A stretch of DNA of 40,074 nucleotides, taken from Plakobranchus ocellatus (taxonomy: Eukaryota; Mollusca; Gastropoda; Plakobranchidae). Positions within the stretch are counted from its first letter, which is position 1; the number at the start of each line of letters is the position of its first letter. Position numbers and translations under genes: made by a program. This document shows, piece after piece, positions 37,588-40,074 of the stretch. Under the pieces are notes generated by a model. The model was not told the DNA's origin, ran no database searches, and was given only the letters and a program-made list of their open reading frames with translations. The stretch spans positions 912,435 through 952,508 of the forward strand of contig BLXT01007646.1 in assembly GCA_019648995.1 (NCBI GenBank). The letters are read 5' to 3'.

Positions 37588-40074
37588 TTGTGAAGATGAA
37601 TTTTATAGCAATTAAAGTAAAGCTTGCATACACATGACATGTTCATATATTCAGGTTTTTATGATGCAAAAGGTAAATACAGAATATATTTGTGAAAACC
37701 AAAAAGCTTGCACTATTCATTAGTTTAAAAAGCAAGCTAACTGAATATTTTCATTTCATAATTTCCATGTGCTTTTGCATGAAAGGTGTATCTTAACTCT
37801 TCTGGCTGACATAGTGCCTCAAACAAGGAATGTTTTGAGCAGTTTAATCATTTCAAAAGTGGCTGAGTGTGTTTTAACATGTGACCTACAACCTCTAAAT
37901 AAGGTTTTGAAAGACTGACTTTTGATTTACATTACCAATTGTTTATATTGCAAATGAATCAGAATTAAGCCTGAAACTTTTTGCCATCACTTTTATAATG
38001 GTGAAAAGTGCATTATGAAGCAACTTATTGTGATCCAAGATATGGGACTTATGACTTTTTGGAAAAAGCTTTTATAAAACAAAAGTAATAACTTCACATC
38101 CATTTTCCTAAAAAGGTTATATGCAATATTTGACTTGTTTGGTCTCAGTGATATGACACATTTTGTTTAAAGAAACACAATTTTGTTTTCAGAGCTACAA
38201 ATGTGCTTGTCTCTAAAAACGTCCCACAGATCCCATGCCATCATGTGCATTAACATTCAAAGGCACAAGGAATTTACGAAATAAAATTTTCAATTAATTT
38301 GTTTTTAGTAACTCTTGAATCATAAGTGCTTTCTTTTATATGCTAGGGCTTAATCGCAAAATCATGAATATTTAGACACACACACAAGATTTAGATAACA
38401 GCAACAAAAACAAAAAATCCCACCAAAACATAGAAGCATACTTTGATTGTAAAAGAATCTCTTTATCTGAAAGAAAAATTGATAGGTATTGTGCTTTTTC
38501 TCCCTATGGCTAAAATTCACATATTTAGAATTAAATCACAAAATAGAGACAGTTTTCTGTTTACTTTGTAAACTAACGCTTTTTTTTTATTCAATGCATA
38601 GCATACAAAAAAAAAGCATACATACTTACTTTCACCTTTACAATATAAGCAGACATACATATATATACATTTATTCATTTATCCAAAAGAGGCTATACAT
38701 TAAAAAGTTAATACAAGTATATAATCATATCACTTCCATAAGTATTGTTGAATACACACAAAGATGCAAATATGTATATACACAACTGAAAAGATTTCTA
38801 CACATATTTAATACACCTTATTACTGCATATTTTTTAACATAAGGATACAAAAAAGGGAGGAAAAATAATATTGTGGAAAGCTATAAAAATGAAGTCTCA
38901 TGATTCAAAATTCCCCTCAACTGAGTTTCTCAACATATTCAGATTTTCTTTTTCTTTCGCTTTGTTAAATTTGATCTCATAATTTGCAGTGAATAAAACT
39001 TGATTCTCTTAATTTGAAGAAGTGCTTATCAATGACAGCATTAAGCAATATTTTTTCCCCTCCTGCTACAGTCCTATTATCTTTTAAATGTTAAGTCATG
39101 TAAGCTCTGCAAAATCAGGAAACGATGTCCTCTTTGTCAGGACCAAGCTTTATGGCTGCATCAAGTAACTAAAGTGAAATTTCGTTTGCTTTGAGAATTT
39201 ACAGCATCTTTCATCAATAACATGCAAAGATTGGCCTACTTACCTTCAAGATTTAAATTGTTTGTCAAAGATACATAAATAATAATGATCTATTCCAACT
39301 AATTGTAATTTAGATTAAATAAAAGTTTCACTGCGTTTGTTAATTATGAGCATATTTTGGCTACTCCATGCCTTGCTTTTACACAATTACTGGTGGTGTT
39401 TTTAAATGCTTTCACTTGATAGCCAAGTTAAACTAATTTACATCATGTTTCAGTGTTTGGCGTGGTGTGTGTCTTTTAATTTTCATCTTGGTTGCAATGA
39501 GTGTGTTTCAATCATTTTAACTGTTCAAATGACAATTTGATAGTAGTGGGCGAAATGGTATTTCACAAAAGCTGATCAATGTCTTACAGATGGAGACATC
39601 TGAGATAACAAAACAAAAGCAAAGTATGGATAATTGCAAACTCAGTGAAAAAAAGAGAGAACAGTTGTTAAGTTTTTATGTTTTTCTTTCTTTTTTTTTT
39701 TTAAATAAGAATAGTTTGTATGGTCAGAAAGAGAAATTTGGATGAAGTCAGCTGCCACCAACTTTAGATGAGACACAAACTAATGAAATCAAGATTTAGT
39801 AAAAATTACTCAGAAAGACTTCTATATTGACATCTAATTCTAATACTTGTGCCTATACCTTGTTCCACAACCTATTACTTTAAGTTTCTTAGAGTTACAC
39901 AATTAAATTTTGCTATGTTTGAAAGAGGGTAAATAAATGTCTATTTCCTCTAATTTCCTGGCCGCATCTTTTGTGTATCATGTATGAGTGATTCATTTTT
40001 TATAGAGAGATAATAAACATATTTTACCACACATTCCTGAATAATTTAAATACAAATATTGCACTATGAAAGTT

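Larger units (their letters stand above)
33712..40074. other. Downstream intergenic sequence without recognisable genes
   Basis: About 6.4 kb of AT-rich DNA. The longest open frames (36155-36418 on +, 38489-38869 on +) show no family similarity that I can see, and the second is a low-complexity tyrosine- and isoleucine-rich reading. A (TTTA)n tract lies at 37557-37587. Several strong minus-strand splice donors are the only hint of transcription. Confidence 0.6.

Noticed and set aside
38489-38869. 126-codon open frame near the right end
   Set aside because: Tyrosine-, isoleucine- and histidine-rich reading of AT-rich DNA with TA-type runs; no motif.
1-40074. CRISPR arrays, bacterial operons, prophage or rRNA/tRNA genes
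   Set aside because: The sequence is a split eukaryotic gene with GT-AG introns. I saw no spacer-repeat pattern, and no RNA gene could be recognised by eye.

Overview
The window is an AT-rich piece of an animal nuclear genome. Nearly all of its coding content is one complete, intron-rich gene on the + strand, an orthologue of the ABCG half-transporter White. I could join 21 coding exons (1229 to 32640) with GT-AG introns and consistent phase. They encode 684 residues, close to the roughly 690 of insect White, and end in RARRSKE, much like the RARRKE end of fly White. The organism is probably a lophotrochozoan, most likely a gastropod mollusc. That rests only on texture: many short exons in a 31 kb gene, abundant TCTAGATCTA-like and TAGGCCTAT-like words, AAGGGGAGA-type inverted repeats, and long TA, GA and CA microsatellites. 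No species call is possible by reading alone.

Layout. 1-1151 is upstream sequence; an acceptor-like site at 1150-1151 suggests the 5' leader is spliced from an exon outside or early in the window. Exons 1-4 (1229-3154) encode the N-terminus and Walker A. An 8.4 kb intron (3155-11533) follows and holds most of the recognisable mobile-element debris: an L2-like LINE/SINE tail, a decayed antisense Ty3/gypsy integrase, a possible LTR-like block and a snap-back repeat. Exons 5-9 (11534-15573) finish the nucleotide-binding domain, exons 10-12 form the linker, and exons 13-21 (21984-32640) encode the six-helix membrane domain. The remaining 7.4 kb (32641-40074) holds candidate polyadenylation signals and no convincing coding sequence, but it has an unexpected cluster of strong splice donors on the minus strand.

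No new enzymatic or defence system is visible. The unusual structures are intronic. A degenerate minisatellite of about 33 bp follows exon 6 and looks derived from the end of that exon. A tandem array of about 551-bp units lies between two (TA)n tracts in intron 13. A 63-bp-arm hairpin sits in intron 17. A short cryptic exon in intron 4 would insert an immediate stop.

By analogy with insect White, the product would pair with a second ABCG half-transporter and load pigment precursors (guanine/pteridine or tryptophan derivatives) into pigment granules. That is family knowledge and is not shown by this sequence.
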